Shown: positions 10,569-23,395, numbered from the stretch's first letter. The stretch: DNA of 64,000 nucleotides from Roridomyces roridus (GCA_029378245.1 JARKIF010000008.1:124001-188000), one strand, 5' to 3'. Notes: generated from the sequence alone by a model not told the origin. A program made the numbers and translations.

Positions 10569-13500
10569 TCAGGCAACACCCTGATACACCGTCAAGGTCG
10601 ATGCAAAGCCGGTGTTGCTATTGCTCGCTTGGTCGACAATCCCTGAAATCTCCATCCCATCCACAACGCTAATCTGGAAGGAACTAGCCACGGTGGCCAG
10701 GCTGTATATCGTCACAGACGAATCGGCACTGATTCCCACGATATGAGGCTGACAGTTGCGTGTATCCAGGCATGCCTGCGAGTAGTTTGAATAGAAACTG
10801 TACAGACTGGCGCCTAGGACGAGAATGAGCAGGCGATACACAGAAACTATGCACATACCAAAGACTAAAATATCGGACGACTTGTTGACAAGCAATGCCC
10901 AGGCCATATTCATGCTCGAGGGGAACGTGGGGTCCCCGTATACACTGTTGGTGTGGAACGGATACGGCAATGGCTCTTCGAGGGGTTGGAAATAAGGCTA
11001 AAATCTTCGGTCATCTCATTGCACAAGTACCACGAGCGTTGCGCACCGTTTCTGTCTGAATCAAGCCCATATAGTGGTCCTTCGCGTTGAGGAGCTGATA
11101 CTGGTATAGCACATGGTGTTCAGCTAAAACCAATTGTGAGTGTGTCCTGCATTTGAACGACACCTTCACTTACAAGCCGTTCCAATCATCCACACCGGTC
11201 CTTGAGATTCAGATAGAATGCCCTCTCCCGGAGAAGATTGTGATTTGCGCCCCTCCGTCTGCAGTCTTCGAGCGAGTGATCACCTTGAAAAATGTGATGA
11301 CCATGTTCGAGTAGACGAAAGCTCGCTTACCTAGCCACACCCACATACCCTTTGACATCGATTAGTACAGGTCGTGTGGATAGTAGACGTTAACAAACCT
11401 CGAGGTACGCGGTCGACTCGGCAGTCAGATGCAATGCCATGAAGGCAGCCATACAGCCCGCCGTATTGTTGGTTCCGGGAGGACACTGTTCCAACTGCAA
11501 GTTCGTGCCGGCAGTCTATCCCATGTGAGTATACGTGCGATGAAACAACATAAGAACCATACTGCTCCAAGACGTATATGTGTGTCCCAAGCCCCAGCTG
11601 AGCCTTGCGTCGTCTCCTTGATTGACCACTCAACCACGATGGCTCCAGGCGCTGGAATATCGAATGTAGCTGAGCTCGCAACCAGTCGCCGCACGCACCA
11701 GGACCCTGCGTCGTAAAAATCATGTCCGTAATCTCCGCAACTCCTTCAGCACCAGGTCCCCCAACCCGGACTACAACTTGGGGATTGTCCTGATCTTCAA
11801 ATGCGGGCCCAGCGCCGGAAATGACAGACCATGCCTCCCCGACAATCCGCGAGCCGGCAGGAATGGTGATCGTGGAAGTGACTATGTACGTCCCTGCATC
11901 GAAAAAGATGATCTTGGAGCCAGCATACTATGCATCACAGGTTAAAGACCATATGCAAGCAGCTGGAACCTCTGACTTACGTGACTGAGAACCGCTTTGA
12001 TGGCAGCCGTATCGTCCGTCTCGCCATCCCCAGTCGCGCCGTGATCACGGACACTAACAAACTGGCTCGCAAGGTAATCCACGTAGTCAGGATGTTTTCT
12101 TCCAAATATACGACCAGTATTGTCCAACAACGAAGCCGCCTTGGGCGGTGCAAGTATAATGCCCTGGGTGAAGGTGCCAGCGGGATTGGTACCGGCAAAG
12201 ACGTTTCCTTGGACCCACGAATCAATGGTCATCGTGCCGGTAGTACCATCCAGTACCACATCGCCGCCGACGACGCCGACTGCGGTGGTCACATTGTCCA
12301 GCTGGATGTTATTCAGCACCACAGAGCCGACCAGGGCGCCATTACTGGGAGTGGCGGTGCGAACAAATATCGGCGTGTTTGTGACGGTCGCATCAACGAT
12401 CATTTCGGCACCTACCCCCTGTCGAACAAAAAGTTGGAGGTGGCTTTTCCGCAATTCGTGACACTCACACCAAGTATGTCGAAACCAATCTGAGATCAAG
12501 CTTAGAACAGCTTGTTTGTAAAAATAGATGCACATACTCCACAGTTGTTGATATTCACGCCCTGGTACGTCCATCCTGGAAGGATTCAGTCAAATTCACG
12601 GTTATCGAGCAAGGTACTTACCCCATCCCCACACAGCCTGGATGGCAGTCTGAGCGTTGTTGAAGGTGACGTTTCGAACGGTGAATCTACGATATCGGTT
12701 CAACAATGTGAACGAAAACACACTCATTGCTTACTGCTGGTTGCCGACCCACATCCCGAGCAGTCCTATAAGAAAGTTAGGCGACCACCTGAATAGTCTA
12801 ATAGAGCTGATCTCACCCCCATTGAAAGTCAGGTCGCCCATGAAACCACCACTAAATCCGTTAGCGTGATTGGGCGAATACATCTCATCTTACCTTCCGT
12901 TCTCCATCCAAATCCCTGAAAGCGGTATCAGATCCGGGGAAGAACAAGTAATGAATATTGACCTTGATGGCCATCGGCGGGGTCCTCGGACATGAGGAAC
13001 TGGATATTGATGAGCGAAGTAGCCTGCGCGACTTGCCAGTGAATGCCAGTTCCTTGAGCGGTTCGAGCAGGAGGGTCCGGAGCAGGTACGCTTGAATATC
13101 CGCATTTTGAGATGCTCGCACAACTCAGCTGTAGTACTCACCCCCGAACGTCGATTATAAAATTCCGAACAGACCGGAAACTGTAGTGGACAGTCAACAA
13201 CAAGAAAGACCGATGAAGCTGGGAAGGGCACAAATTATTCGTATTTGGGTACCAATTTCCGTCCGCTCCGTAAGGATCAGCGTCTGCCGTAGAATGTGAG
13301 CCCATCGGAATAACGTGGCGCATAGAATTCACCGATCACGGCCAGGTCGGTAAAAGTGGAGGCGGCGAGCAGGGTCGGTGGGTTCTTGGGATCGCCGACA
13401 AGCTGGGTATAGTAGTATGCGATGATCGAATTGGACACGAGGTAGGTTCTAGGTCTTTTTAGCAACCGAGTTGCTTTCGAGCGGCAGATGCTCACCCAGC

Positions 13501-13972
13501 GGGAAAGTAAACGAGTGCAGGGGTCAATCTAGGCGGTTCTGAAATCGTGAAGAGAAAGAAAAGACAAGACTTGCGTGGATGAGCCGCATGTGCCACCTCC
13601 GCATCGGCCTCCAGAAGAGATGGCATTACTGAACAAGGTTTATATGGGCGAATTGATAGACGATGAAGACGGTCACTTGATAGCGACAGTGTCGTCGGTG
13701 ACGCCATCTCCCTGGGTGAAAATTGGGGACGGCGCATATCATGCAGAAATAAAGCTTACGGTTGCTCCGAAGTCTTTGACATTCCTGAAAACTTGGTAGG
13801 TCTGGTTGTTGTTGTACGCAGATTTTCCTTGATGTTTAATTGCCTCCAGCCAGTATGGGTCTGTGGGCGAAGCGAGCGGCTTGAGAATATCAACAGTTGC
13901 AGGAGACTGAGCCTTGGCCGCCATGGAATTCGCGGCGGCACTCAAGGCCAAGAGGAGTCGCAGCAGCTTCAT
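10569..13972 (-). CDS. GH55 exo-beta-1,3-glucanase, copy 1
   Basis: This is a secreted glycoside hydrolase family 55 enzyme (two pectate-lyase-3-type beta-helices) that releases glucose or short oligomers from beta-1,3-glucan. The ATG at 13972 starts a signal peptide (MKLLRLLLALSAAANS). The N-terminal family signature follows: DPYWLEAIKHQGKSAY and YQVFRNVKDFGAT. The second helix half shows ITDMIFTTQGP, AIVVEWSIKETTQGSAGAW, and AEHHVLYQYQL-NAKDHYMGLIQTET, the well-conserved EH..QYQ segment of the active-site side. The end is TLTVYQGVA with stop at 10569. The gene is cut into many short exons, more than its two neighbours have; an intron near 11690-11643, inside the GP|APGAIVVEW region, is not obvious in copies 2 and 3. 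It is the most diverged of the three local copies. Confidence 0.85.
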
Positions 13973-14251
13973 GGGAATGAGGAAGAGAACGATGCCCGAA
14001 GTTGGCCCATTTACGCAGGGGTACTCGCTTCTTGCTTCGGATTTGTGCCTTGCAGGTAGGCACAGGTGTCAGCAGTCAGTCATTCAAAATGTCGCATCCG
14101 CGCGGGGAGGAGATGGTGGTATTATTGCAAGTTTCGTACTGCATCAACTCGGCTTGTCGGCTGATCCGAACTCACAATTTTCGCGTAAGTCCACGCTGCA
14201 GCAAATACCAAGCCATGCAATGGCCCAACACCGTTGTTCTCGCCGTCTCCC
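13973..14251. promoter_or_regulatory. Divergent promoter between GH55 copy 1 and the carrier
   Basis: These 279 bases separate two start codons that point away from each other.  I see no gene or strong repeat. It is a candidate bidirectional promoter for a secreted glucanase and a mitochondrial carrier. Confidence 0.45.
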
Positions 14252-15407
14252 ATGCCAGACGACTCCTCGAAGCCTAGCGCCTTCCGCGCTGCCAAGGACA
14301 TAGGCTATGGATCGGTCTGCATTCTCCGCCCTAAATTGCGTGTGTGCTGACTGAGAAAAAATAGATTGCAGGGATTGTTTCCAAGATTTTCGAGCACCCA
14401 TTCGATCTCACAAAAGTCCGCCTGCAATGTACTTGTTCCGTCCCCGTTGTCCGGACATGGCTCATTGAATTTTTAGCACAACTGCTGGATGCCGAAGCAC
14501 GATTTACAGGGCCCATCGACTGTCTAACAAAGACATGGCGGAATGAAGGAATTCGTGGACTGTATCGAGTGCGTGTACCGATGGCGATTACAACCCGGTC
14601 TTGACCTTTTTCAATCCAGGGTCTCCCGGCTCCCATCGTCGGCGCCATGGCCGAAAACGCGTCTCTGTTCTTGTCGTATCGTGAACTGCAAGACCTCATC
14701 AAGCGACTGAACCACCAGTCCATCAGTGAGGCGTCTTCCATGTCGCAGATCGCGCTAGCTGCAGCAGGTGCTGGTGCTATCACCAGCTTTCTTCTGTCCG
14801 TCTTTCACTCGTAAAAATGCTGTCGGACTCACCAGTTATTCCAGAACGCCAATCGAACTCGTCAAATGCAAGATGCAGGTTCAGATGCTCGTGGTGCCAG
14901 CTTCCTCTGCATCATCACTCCCTGGCCCGCTCAGCGTTCTGCTCGTCCGTTATACGCAACACTGGCGTTCGTGGCTTATGGCTCGGCCACTCTGGTACAT
15001 TAATACGAGAAACAGGCGGTACTGCCGCCTGGTTTTCGACCAAGGAATTTGTCGCGTCTCTCCTTGTTGCAAGGCGACAGCGCACAGATACCCTTACTTC
15101 CACATCCGCGAGGGAACTGCAGCCCTGGGAATCAGCCCTCTCTGGCGCGTGCGCCGGCGCCGCGTTCAACATCTCATTGTTCCCTGCTGACACTGTCAAG
15201 AGTGCCATGCAAACGGAGGAGGAGCTTCGACCGAAGACGGGCTCGGCTCAACCCCGACCCTCATTTCTCGGGACCTTCAAAGCAATATACAGAGCGCAAG
15301 GGATTCGAGGTTTATACGCGGGATGTGGGATTACAGTGGTTAGGTCTGTGCCAAGCAGCGCCCTCATATTTCTAATCTACGATACGCTCTGCAAGCATTT
15401 TGGTTAA
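14252..15407 (+). CDS. ORT1: Mitochondrial ornithine carrier (ORT1/ARG11-like)
   Basis: The product is a mitochondrial carrier of the inner membrane; the best fit is the ornithine/arginine exchanger that links the mitochondrial and cytosolic halves of arginine synthesis. Exons join across introns near 14312-14363, 14421-14471, 14572-14620 and 14793-14842. Visible repeats are IVSKIFEHPFDLTKVRLQ (first carrier PX[DE]XX[KR] motif), TPIELVKCKMQVQM (second) and FPADTVKSAMQTEEELRP (third). GLPAPIVGAMAENASLF and GIRGLYAGCGI fit the family, and the C-terminus ends in KHFG. One extra G near 14945 shifts the frame inside LSVL|SVIRNTGVRGLW. The PIELVKCKMQVQM and MQTEEE features favour ornithine over other substrates, but substrate choice is inference. 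The last 36 bases overlap the end of the opposite-strand gene. Confidence 0.82.
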
Positions 15408-16184
15408 AAGTTGAAACACAGTTATTTGGAAACACATACTCAGATTTTCAAAGGCCTGCGAGAGCGTTTCCTGCTCGAATGGATTTGTGGCAATCTTTGC
15501 AAGGTATTCATTGATTCGGCTCTCGCCTTGGGCGACCAACGCGCGGAGATGCAACTCTCCCGTAATACGAAGCTGTACGAACTTGTCTAAAAGATGAGGC
15601 AGGGGTGGTTGGCACCCAGCAAGAAACTCTCTAATGGCTATATATTCCGACTCTGCGTATGTGCGTGTCGGAGACGGCTGGCGCTACATTTCGCCCCGTT
15701 CATTTCGACTTGAAATACTCACAACGCGAACTGACCGTACGATTCATTCTCTCAAAGTACCCGGTCTTGTATGCGAGGTAGCACGCGCCGTAGCGTTGTA
15801 GATGATGTAGGAGAGTTGTATCTCGCAAGCACGGCCCGAAATAATTGGGGAACGAGTCCATACTCTGCCGGGCTGTGAAAGACTTTGAGTACAAGCAGGA
15901 AACCCACCCACCTTCTTCACGAAATTTCTGAGACCTCTCTTTTGGGGCCAAATGGGGGGAATTACATGGAACGCCTCGTCTGCGTGTTTCCGCAACTGGA
16001 GCTGGAATTGCGTTTGGTTCGGACTGCATGAAGATCGATACGGGCTTACAATGACTTCTCGAAACTTTTGAGGTTCATCTTGAAGAGAGAGTGCATTTTG
16101 GAGGGCTTTGTCCACTTTGCCGTTGAGAAAATGTACGGGATCCGATTGCAACATTGCAGGAGTGGTGGGCGACCACCGAGTCAT
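15372..16184 (-). CDS. Conserved protein of unknown function
   Basis: I do not recognise the family. The ATG at 16184 begins MTRWSPTTPAMLQSDPVHFL. Introns near 16053-16027, 15916-15879, 15732-15693 and 15436-15388 fit. The reading continues with FHVIPPIWPQKRGLRNF, LRDTTLLHHLQRYGACYLAY and KTGYFERMN, then REFLAGCQPPLPHLLDKF, ELHLRALVAQGESRINEYL and NPFEQETLSQAFEN. The composition is that of a soluble all-helical protein with no signal peptide or membrane segment. One extra base near 15829 joins two readable frames. The gene ends at 15372, inside the last exon of the carrier on the other strand, so the two overlap tail to tail. It lies between GH55 copies 1 and 2 with the carrier. Confidence 0.6.
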
Positions 16185-16274
16185 GGCTTTATATTCAATG
16201 CATTGCAGAAGACAAGTTTAGAATATCGTGTTTACCAAATATGAGGAAATCCAGAGAACAAATAAAATTAAGAA

Positions 16275-19200
16275 TTAAGAGGAACTATACACGGTCACGG
16301 TACCCGCGAACCCATTCGGATTGGATGCCTGGTTGACAACACCAGCCTGGTTCCTGCTGACTTGGAACGTCGATCCAGCAGTGGCGAGGTTGTACACGTG
16401 CACCGAGGACGCCGAATCGATGTTGAAGATCTGGTTCTGGCAGTTTGCGGGGGTGAGACAGGTCTGGACGTAATTGTCGAAGAAGCTGTAAAGACCAGCT
16501 CCGAACACGAGCACATTGCTCGAGTTGGAGATCGTCAGGGCCCATGCTGCAGTTATGCCAGACCAAGACGAGGGGTCTTTGAAGCTGGTGCTGACAGAGA
16601 ATGGCGCAGGGGGAGCCGGAGACGGTTGATAGTAGGGCGTCTCTGTCTGAATCATTCCCAGGTAGTGATTCTGCGCGCCAGCCAGGCTGTACTGGTACAT
16701 CACGTGGTGCTCCGATGCCGTCCCGATCATCCAGACTATAGTGCTCGGTCAAAACGCATTCAATTATCTCGCGAGAAAACAGACCTGGACCAGCCGACTC
16801 GGACAGAATTCCTCTCCCAGAAAAGACTGATATTTGAGTGCCAGCGTTTGTCTCCATATCGTGATCAGCCGTCCACACCCAGGTTCCCTGACAGATGTGT
16901 GAATTTCCGAGCACAAAAAGACGAGGTAAAACCAACCTCGAGATAAGCGGTCGACGCGGCCTGTCAAGTGAAGAGCCGCATAAGCTCCCATGCAGTTCGT
17001 AGTACCGCCGGCTCCGCTGGATGGGCAGTTCGAAGCTTGGAGATTCGTTCCAGCAGCTCCGCCAATGCGGATGTGTGAATCCCACATTCCAGCGCCACCC
17101 TGGGCCGTCTCCTTGACGTTCCATTCGACGAGAATCGCTCCGGCAGTGGGGCCCATGGTCGTGAAAAGGATGTCCGTGATTTCGACCGTGCCTGAAGAAC
17201 CAGGGGCACCGACTTGAACAACGGGCTGAGGGCTGTTGACGTTCTGGAAGGCAGAGCCTTTGCCGGCGATCACCGACCAGGCCTCTCCAATGATTTGCGT
17301 GCCAGCAGGAATGGTGAGGGTCGAGGTGACGACGTAGGTGCCCGCATCCAAAAAGATCAGCTTGCATCCCGAAAATGCGGCAAAGAGAGCGTTCAAAGCC
17401 GCAGTATCGTCGGTTGAACCATCACCCTGGAATGATCGTCAGCTCGAAAAACTCCCACAAAACAACCAGCTCACCTTGGCACCCTGGCTTCTAGCGCTGA
17501 CGATCTGGGAAGTAGAGTACGCCCCATACTGTGGGTGTGATTTCTGGAAGATCTTGCCCGAGCTATCGAGCAGAACAGAGGGCTTGGAGGGAGCGGTGAC
17601 CGATGCTTGTGTGAAGGTTCCTGCCCCATTGGTCCCAGCGTATACGTTTCCGTGCACCCACGAAGCGATCGTGGTCGTCCCGCCGGTCAAAACCGTCGAA
17701 CCGCCCACAACGCCTACAGCAGTCGGCACGTTGGTGAGTTTGATGTTGTTCAATACCAAAGAGCCGGCGCTGATGAGGGAAGTGGAGGTAGTGGCAGTGC
17801 GCACAAAGATGGGAGTGTTCGTGGCAGATGAGTCGATGATAGTGACAGCACCCGCCGTCTTTGGAACAAGATTCAATACAGGATGAATATGCAAGGACAG
17901 AGACAGACCTGTGTGGCAGCGCCACCTCCGGTGGCCAAATCAAACCCAACTTGGCAGTTGTTGAAGCTGAAATTTTGATAAGTCCAAGACCAGTCCCAGT
18001 TTACGAAAACACCCGTCTGGGCGTTATTGACTGTGATGTTGCGCGCGGTGAATCTATGCAAAAGCCATCAGAACAGTACATCACACACCCAGATCACTTA
18101 CTGTTGATTGCCGACCCACATGCCGAATTTCCCTCCGTTAAACACCAAGTCACTGATGAACCCTCCACTAGATGCTGTTGAGTGAAGATTCAAATGGAAC
18201 CGATGCGCCTTTTACCTGCCGTTTTCCATCCAGATACCTTGGTGGGCGGTGTTGGCTGCAGTACTCATTTGAACGACGATATTGATCAAGCTCGTCTGGA
18301 CTCATTTCAGCGTGGTTTCCCTGGAAGATAACGAATCTACACACCCCCTGAGCAACTTGCCAGTGGATACCCGTGCCTTGCGACAGAGTAGCCGGTACGC
18401 TGTGAGCAAGTTGATATCATCATCATGGCATAGAGAATGAGAAACTGACCGAGTAACATCGATGACAAAGTTCCTCACGGAACGGAAGCTATCTCGATGT
18501 TGAGCAATCTTTTCTGGCGGATTCGAGCAAGTCTTACAAATTGTTCTGCAAACAGGGTGTTAAGTACCATCGTCAGCATTTGTAAAAGAAATGCAGTTTA
18601 CCTGATTGGTGTACCACTGCGCTCCACCGCCACCGGGGATATAAGGGTCAACGTCTGCAAGCGCCCAGATCAGAGTATATCCTTCACGGTCACGGCGAAA
18701 ACTGACCAATCACCGCGAGGTCGGTGAAGCTGGCTGCAGCAAGCAAGGTCGGCGGGTGCTTGGCGTCTCCGATGAGTCTTCGAGCGAGGTTAACAGCGAG
18801 AAGAGCACAGAAGATCCGACTCACTGTGTGTAGTAGTACGCGACGATTGAGTTGGAAACCAAGTAAGTGCCTCTGATTCTGTTGAGAACGCGGTATGGAA
18901 CCAATACATTGGGGATGCTCACGAGGGGAAAAAGACAACTGCCGGGGTCAATCTGTGAAGACGTAAGCCATACGAGCCACGGGAAAATTAATGCATACGT
19001 GGAAGAACCGCAAGTTCCTCCGCCACATCTGCTTCCGCTGGTAATGGCTGCACTAGGAGTGATATGTCTGGTCAATGCCAAAACGGGAAACGCATGGTGA
19101 CCCACTTGATAGCTGGATAAAGAACCCATGTGAGTCAAAAGCCAGAAATACGACATAGAAGACGAACCCGCGGTATCATCAGTGACGCCATCGCCCTGGG

Positions 19201-19514
19201 TGCACAGTGAGGACTGTTGTTGAACATGCAGAAATAAGAAAAAACCTTGGCCCCAAAATCCTTGACGTTCCGGAAAACCTGATAAGAGTTGGGGCTGGGA
19301 TTGAACGCTGATTTGCCTTGATGCGCAATGGTCTGCATCCAGAATGGATCGGCAGGAGCAGCACTGGTTGCATGTTTGGCGCGCGCAAAAGATTCAGAAG
19401 AAGTAGCACGTACTTGCCGGCGCCGAGGGGAGTTGTACAACTTGTGCCGAGAGAGCTGGCAAGTGTAGCAAAAGTAAGAACCGCAGCGGCTCTCGCCAAA
19501 AAAGACCAGTGCAT
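16275..19514 (-). CDS. GH55 exo-beta-1,3-glucanase, copy 2
   Basis: This is a secreted GH55 beta-1,3-glucanase and a close relative of copy 3. The ATG at 19514 starts the signal peptide MHWSFLARAAAVLTFATLASS. After the first intron comes DPFWMQTIAHQGKSAF and YQVFRNVKDFGAK. The central helices include TNTPIFVRTATTS, GTQIIGEAWSVIAGKGSAF and VEITDILFTTMGPTAGAI. The active-site-side segment is EHHVMYQYSLAGAQNHYLGM followed by QTETPYYQPSPAPPAPFS. It ends GTVTVYSSS with stop at 16275. One extra G near 16955 shifts the frame in ALHLT|AASTAYLE. About ten short introns share positions with copy 3 in several places, which supports descent by tandem duplication. The catalytic acid in this family is a Glu; the EHH Glu is a reasonable candidate but I cannot assign it firmly. 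Confidence 0.87.
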
Positions 19515-20407
19515 GGTGGCGAGTCGATTGGCTAGAGAGGCCGGCGGTACCAGTATTTATACCTCGCCAGCAAGAACCCTCGAGTAGGACAAATGTACTG
19601 GTACCATAAGCCCCGGTACTAGATCTGGCCTCATGACGCATTGAAGCGTGGAAGAAGGTCACCCGGAGTCGAGTTACCCAAATCTCTTTGACGAGAAGAC
19701 GTATTGATAGCCAAGAAAAGACGAATTATGTCCGGTGGAGAGGTATTCAATGGTCCCAATGAGTGAAGCTCGGACGGTCCCGCTGCTTCATAGGGCCAGT
19801 CACGCGAAACGACGTTGTAAACAGCAGGCACGGACCGTCGCGCGGCGGCGTGTTGTCTGGTGACCAAGAAGCGTTGTGTAGGGTCGAGCCATGTTTCTCG
19901 TTGTGTTGCGGAACCCAAGGAGACTGGAGCGAATTAACATACATTTTACGCGTCCGTCCCCGTAGCGACCCGTCGACGGCCGTGAAGAAAGTGTTTCGAC
20001 CGGGGACCGACGGGTCGGGTACGGCGTGCAGCCCTAGGCTGCGAAAAGAGCATTCGACTGACAATGATTTCGGACTTTGTGTGTGGTAGCATGATTCGTC
20101 CACATGAGCGTCGCACCGGAGCTAGGTATCAACCGTCTCCCCGGATCTCGAGCTCGTGAGTGAAAGCAACGTGAACAAAACGTGAAAGCTCGTGAAAGTG
20201 AATGCTTGAAGAGATGATTCGCCGAGTTTGTCCGTGTGTCGTGCTCAAGTCCCCGATCAAAAGGTTTCCTTTTGCGGCTTGGTCAAGAGTTCCATTGGGA
20301 ATTATGCGAGTAAATAAGATGTGGTACAAGAGAATGGTTGGGTAAAGGAATGCGTATGCTAACGAGTGTAGTACAATTCATGTATTAACCTTATCCAAGC
20401 CCGCTAT
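19515..20407. promoter_or_regulatory. Upstream region of GH55 copy 2
   Basis: No gene is visible in these 893 bases between the start of copy 2 and the end of copy 3. They contain a perfect 10-bp inverted repeat, CGACCCGTCG at 19966-19975 and CGACGGGTCG at 20008-20017. Near 20160-20200 there are several CGTGAA/GTGAAAG direct repeats. Both could be regulatory, but nothing here identifies a binding protein. Confidence 0.4.
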
Positions 20408-23395
20408 TCAAGACGTCCAGGCCGAAACCAAGGAAGCAAATCCGTTAAGATTCGAGCTTTGGTTGATAATGGGCTGGTTGTTAACATGGATTTGGGTCGT
20501 GGTGCCGACAGTCGAAAGACTGTAGATCGCGACTTGGGAAGTCGAGTCGATGTTGACAATTTGTGACTGGCAATTCGTGGTGTCCAAACAATCCTGGGAG
20601 TACGTCTATTGTTTTGGAAGTCAGCCCACAGAAGTTGCAGAGGTACAACCGAGACTCACAGAGAAGAAACTGTACAGCCCGGCGCCGAAAATCAAGATGT
20701 TGGAGGATTTAGATACGACCAGACCCCAAGCGGAAGTGCCCACGGAAGTAGGGTCACTGAAAGCGCCGTTGATCGTGAATGGAGTGGGGGCAGAGGGATT
20801 AGGTTGGTAGTAGGGCGTCTCTGTTTGGATCAAGCCCATGTAATGGTTCTGAGCACCAACGAGGCTGTATTGATACATCGCAAAGTGCTCGGCGCCAGTG
20901 CCGATCATCCAAACCGGACCCGCAGACTCGGAGAGAATACCACGGCCGGAGTACAAAGATATATCTTCCCAAGCCCGTGATGTCCATGTCGTGGTCAGCG
21001 GTCCACACCCAGGTGCCCTGAGAGAATTGAGGATAAGTACTAGGAAAGGAGGTAAATTCAGAAACAAACAAACCTCGAGGTACGCGCTGGACTGGGCCGT
21101 CAAGTGGAGAGCAAGGAAGGCTCCCATACAGTTGGGAATTCCGCCGGCTCCTGAGCTGGGGCACTGGGGCAGCTGGAGGTTGGTGCCAGGCGGAACCGCC
21201 AAGACGAATGTGGGAGTCCCACATGCCCGCAGCGCCCTGCGAGCTTCCCTTGATGTTCCACTCGACCATGATGGTGCCTCCAGTTGAGCCAATCACGCTG
21301 AAGACAATGTCGGTAATCTCCATCACGCCAGTGGAGCCAGGCGCGCCGACTTGAACAGCAACTTGCGGGTTGTTGATATCCTGGAAGAAGGAGCCGCGAG
21401 CCGCGATCACCGACCAACCCTCGCCGACCATCTGGGTGCCAGCAGGGATCTTGAGCGTCGACGTGATAACGTAGGTACCAGCGTCAAAGAAGATTATCTT
21501 GCATCCGGAGAACTGGTTGAAAACAGCCTGGAGAGCCGCGGTGTCTAGGTTTGGTTGAGTTTGGCAAGTTTGATGCAGCTAGGTCCACCAACCGTCGGTA
21601 TTTCCGTCTCCCTTCGCTCCCTGGTCGCGCACACTGACGAATTGAGAGACAGGCGTAAGCACCATACTGAGGGCGCCCGCGACTGAAGACGTTCCCGGCG
21701 CTATCGAGCAGGACAGCGGGCTTGCTGGGACTCGCGATATTGCCTTGCGTGAATGTGCCAGCGGGGTTGGTACCCTTGTATACGTTGCCTTGTGCCCAAG
21801 AAGCGATCGTGGTGCTGCCGGAGGTACCCGCCAAAACGACGGCACCCTGCACCGTTGCGATTGCCGTAGGGACATTGTTCAGACGAATGTTGTTCAGCAC
21901 CAAGGAGCCAGCGCCGATGAGCTGTCCGTTGCTGGAGGTGGAGGTGCGGATGAATATTGGCACGTTGGTGACCGTAGCGTCTAGGATCATCTCACCCGAC
22001 ACGAACTTTTTGAACTGTCAACGGCAGAAAAACAATGGAGGTATGAACGGCAAACCTGGGCATCCGCCGTCGAGCCAGTGGTCAAGTCGAAGCCAATCGG
22101 ACAATTCTGGATCCGGATACCTTGCCAAGTCCATCCCCAGTTCCATGTGCCACCGACAGCGGCAGCGACAGCATTATTGATAGTGACATTGCGCACAGTG
22201 AACCTATATCAATATCAGAGCTGTGTCGCTGAGCCTCAGAGACAGAACGTACTGTTGATTTCCGACATACAAGCCGTAGCCGCCTCCGTTCGTGATCAAG
22301 TCTGCGTTGAATTTGAGTCAAGATACGCGAATTCAATCCTGAGGGGTGCGTACCGCCCATAAATCCACCACTATTGCGAATTAGTATCTGACATTACGAC
22401 CAGGTGTGCACGCCTTACCTTCCGTTTTCCATCCAGATGCCTCGATGCGCCGTGCCAGGCGCGGTGGGCATGTTGACAACGATGTTCTGCAGACTGGTCG
22501 ACTGGCTGAGTTGCCAGTGCAAACCAGTGCCCGCGATGGAGGAGATCGGAATGCGAGTAGTATCGATCACGAAATTCCTGACGGAACGGAAGCTAGTTTG
22601 CGCGTAAGTAAGGGTGAATCTGCACTGAAAAGGCCTTACAAATTGTTCTGGTTCGTGTAGTATTGGGCACCACCGCCGCCACTGAACAGGTTGAGCTAAG
22701 AAACAGATCAGGAACGGCAATCGACGTACGGGATGTAAGGGTCCGCGTCAATCAACGCGTCTCCCGTGAATCCGGCGGTGGCGAGAATCGTAGGCGGGGC
22801 GTTAGCGTCTCCGATCAGTTGGGTATAGTAGAGAGCGATAATCGACGTGGAAATCAAGTAGGTCCTGAAGCGTCTGATTAGTCCAGGTAGAGCACAGGAA
22901 GGAAATTACGGACCCTTTGGGGAAGAAAACAACCGCAGGGGCAATACTGTCGTATGTCTTTAACAGTGGTCCAGACAAACGGGTAAAGTTCCTACGTGGA
23001 CGAGTTGCAACCATTCTGAGCACCAAAGCACCGATCGCCCAAGGAGATGGCCGCGCTGGATGCGTTAGACGACAAAGTAATCTTGTACAAGAAATACTTA
23101 CTTGATGGCCGCAGTGTCATCGTGCACACCGTCTCCCACCGCTCCGAAGTCTTTGACATTCCTGTAGACTTGATAGGAGGATGGGGTGGGGTTGAAGGCC
23201 GATAGGCCTTGGTGCTTGATGTTCTGCAACCAGAACGGATCCGACGGCGCAGCACTGGAGACACCGTTAGGTTTCCACAGGTTAGAACGCAGCAGTTTGA
23301 ACGTACGTTCCAGCTCCGAGCGGTGCAGAGCAAGACGTGCCCAAAGCAAGGGCGTTGAGGGCCAGGCCCATCAACGAGAGAAAGAGGGGAAGCAT
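20408..23395 (-). CDS. GH55 exo-beta-1,3-glucanase, copy 3
   Basis: This is the third secreted GH55 beta-1,3-glucanase on the same strand. The ATG at 23395 starts MLPLFLSLMGLALNALALG, a signal peptide. The conserved N-terminal block follows: DPFWLQNIKHQGLSAF, YQVYRNVKDFGAVGDGVHDD. Later blocks are NVPIFIRTSTSSNGQLIGAG, GTQMVGEGWSVIAARGSFF, MEITDIVFSVIGSTGGTI, and EHFAMYQYSLVGAQNHYMGL with QTETPYYQPNPSAPTPF. It ends in NLNGFASLVSAWTS with stop at 20408. Near 21190 one extra base disturbs GGSA|GTNLQLPQCPSS. Block order and spacing match copy 2 closely. All three copies share the same orientation, which argues for tandem duplication followed by insertion or retention of other genes between copies 1 and 2. 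Confidence 0.87.

Noticed and set aside
16285..17367. Long 360-residue minus-strand frame
   Set aside because: It overlaps GH55 copy 2 in another phase and contains none of the conserved blocks; the real reading uses two other frames joined by introns.
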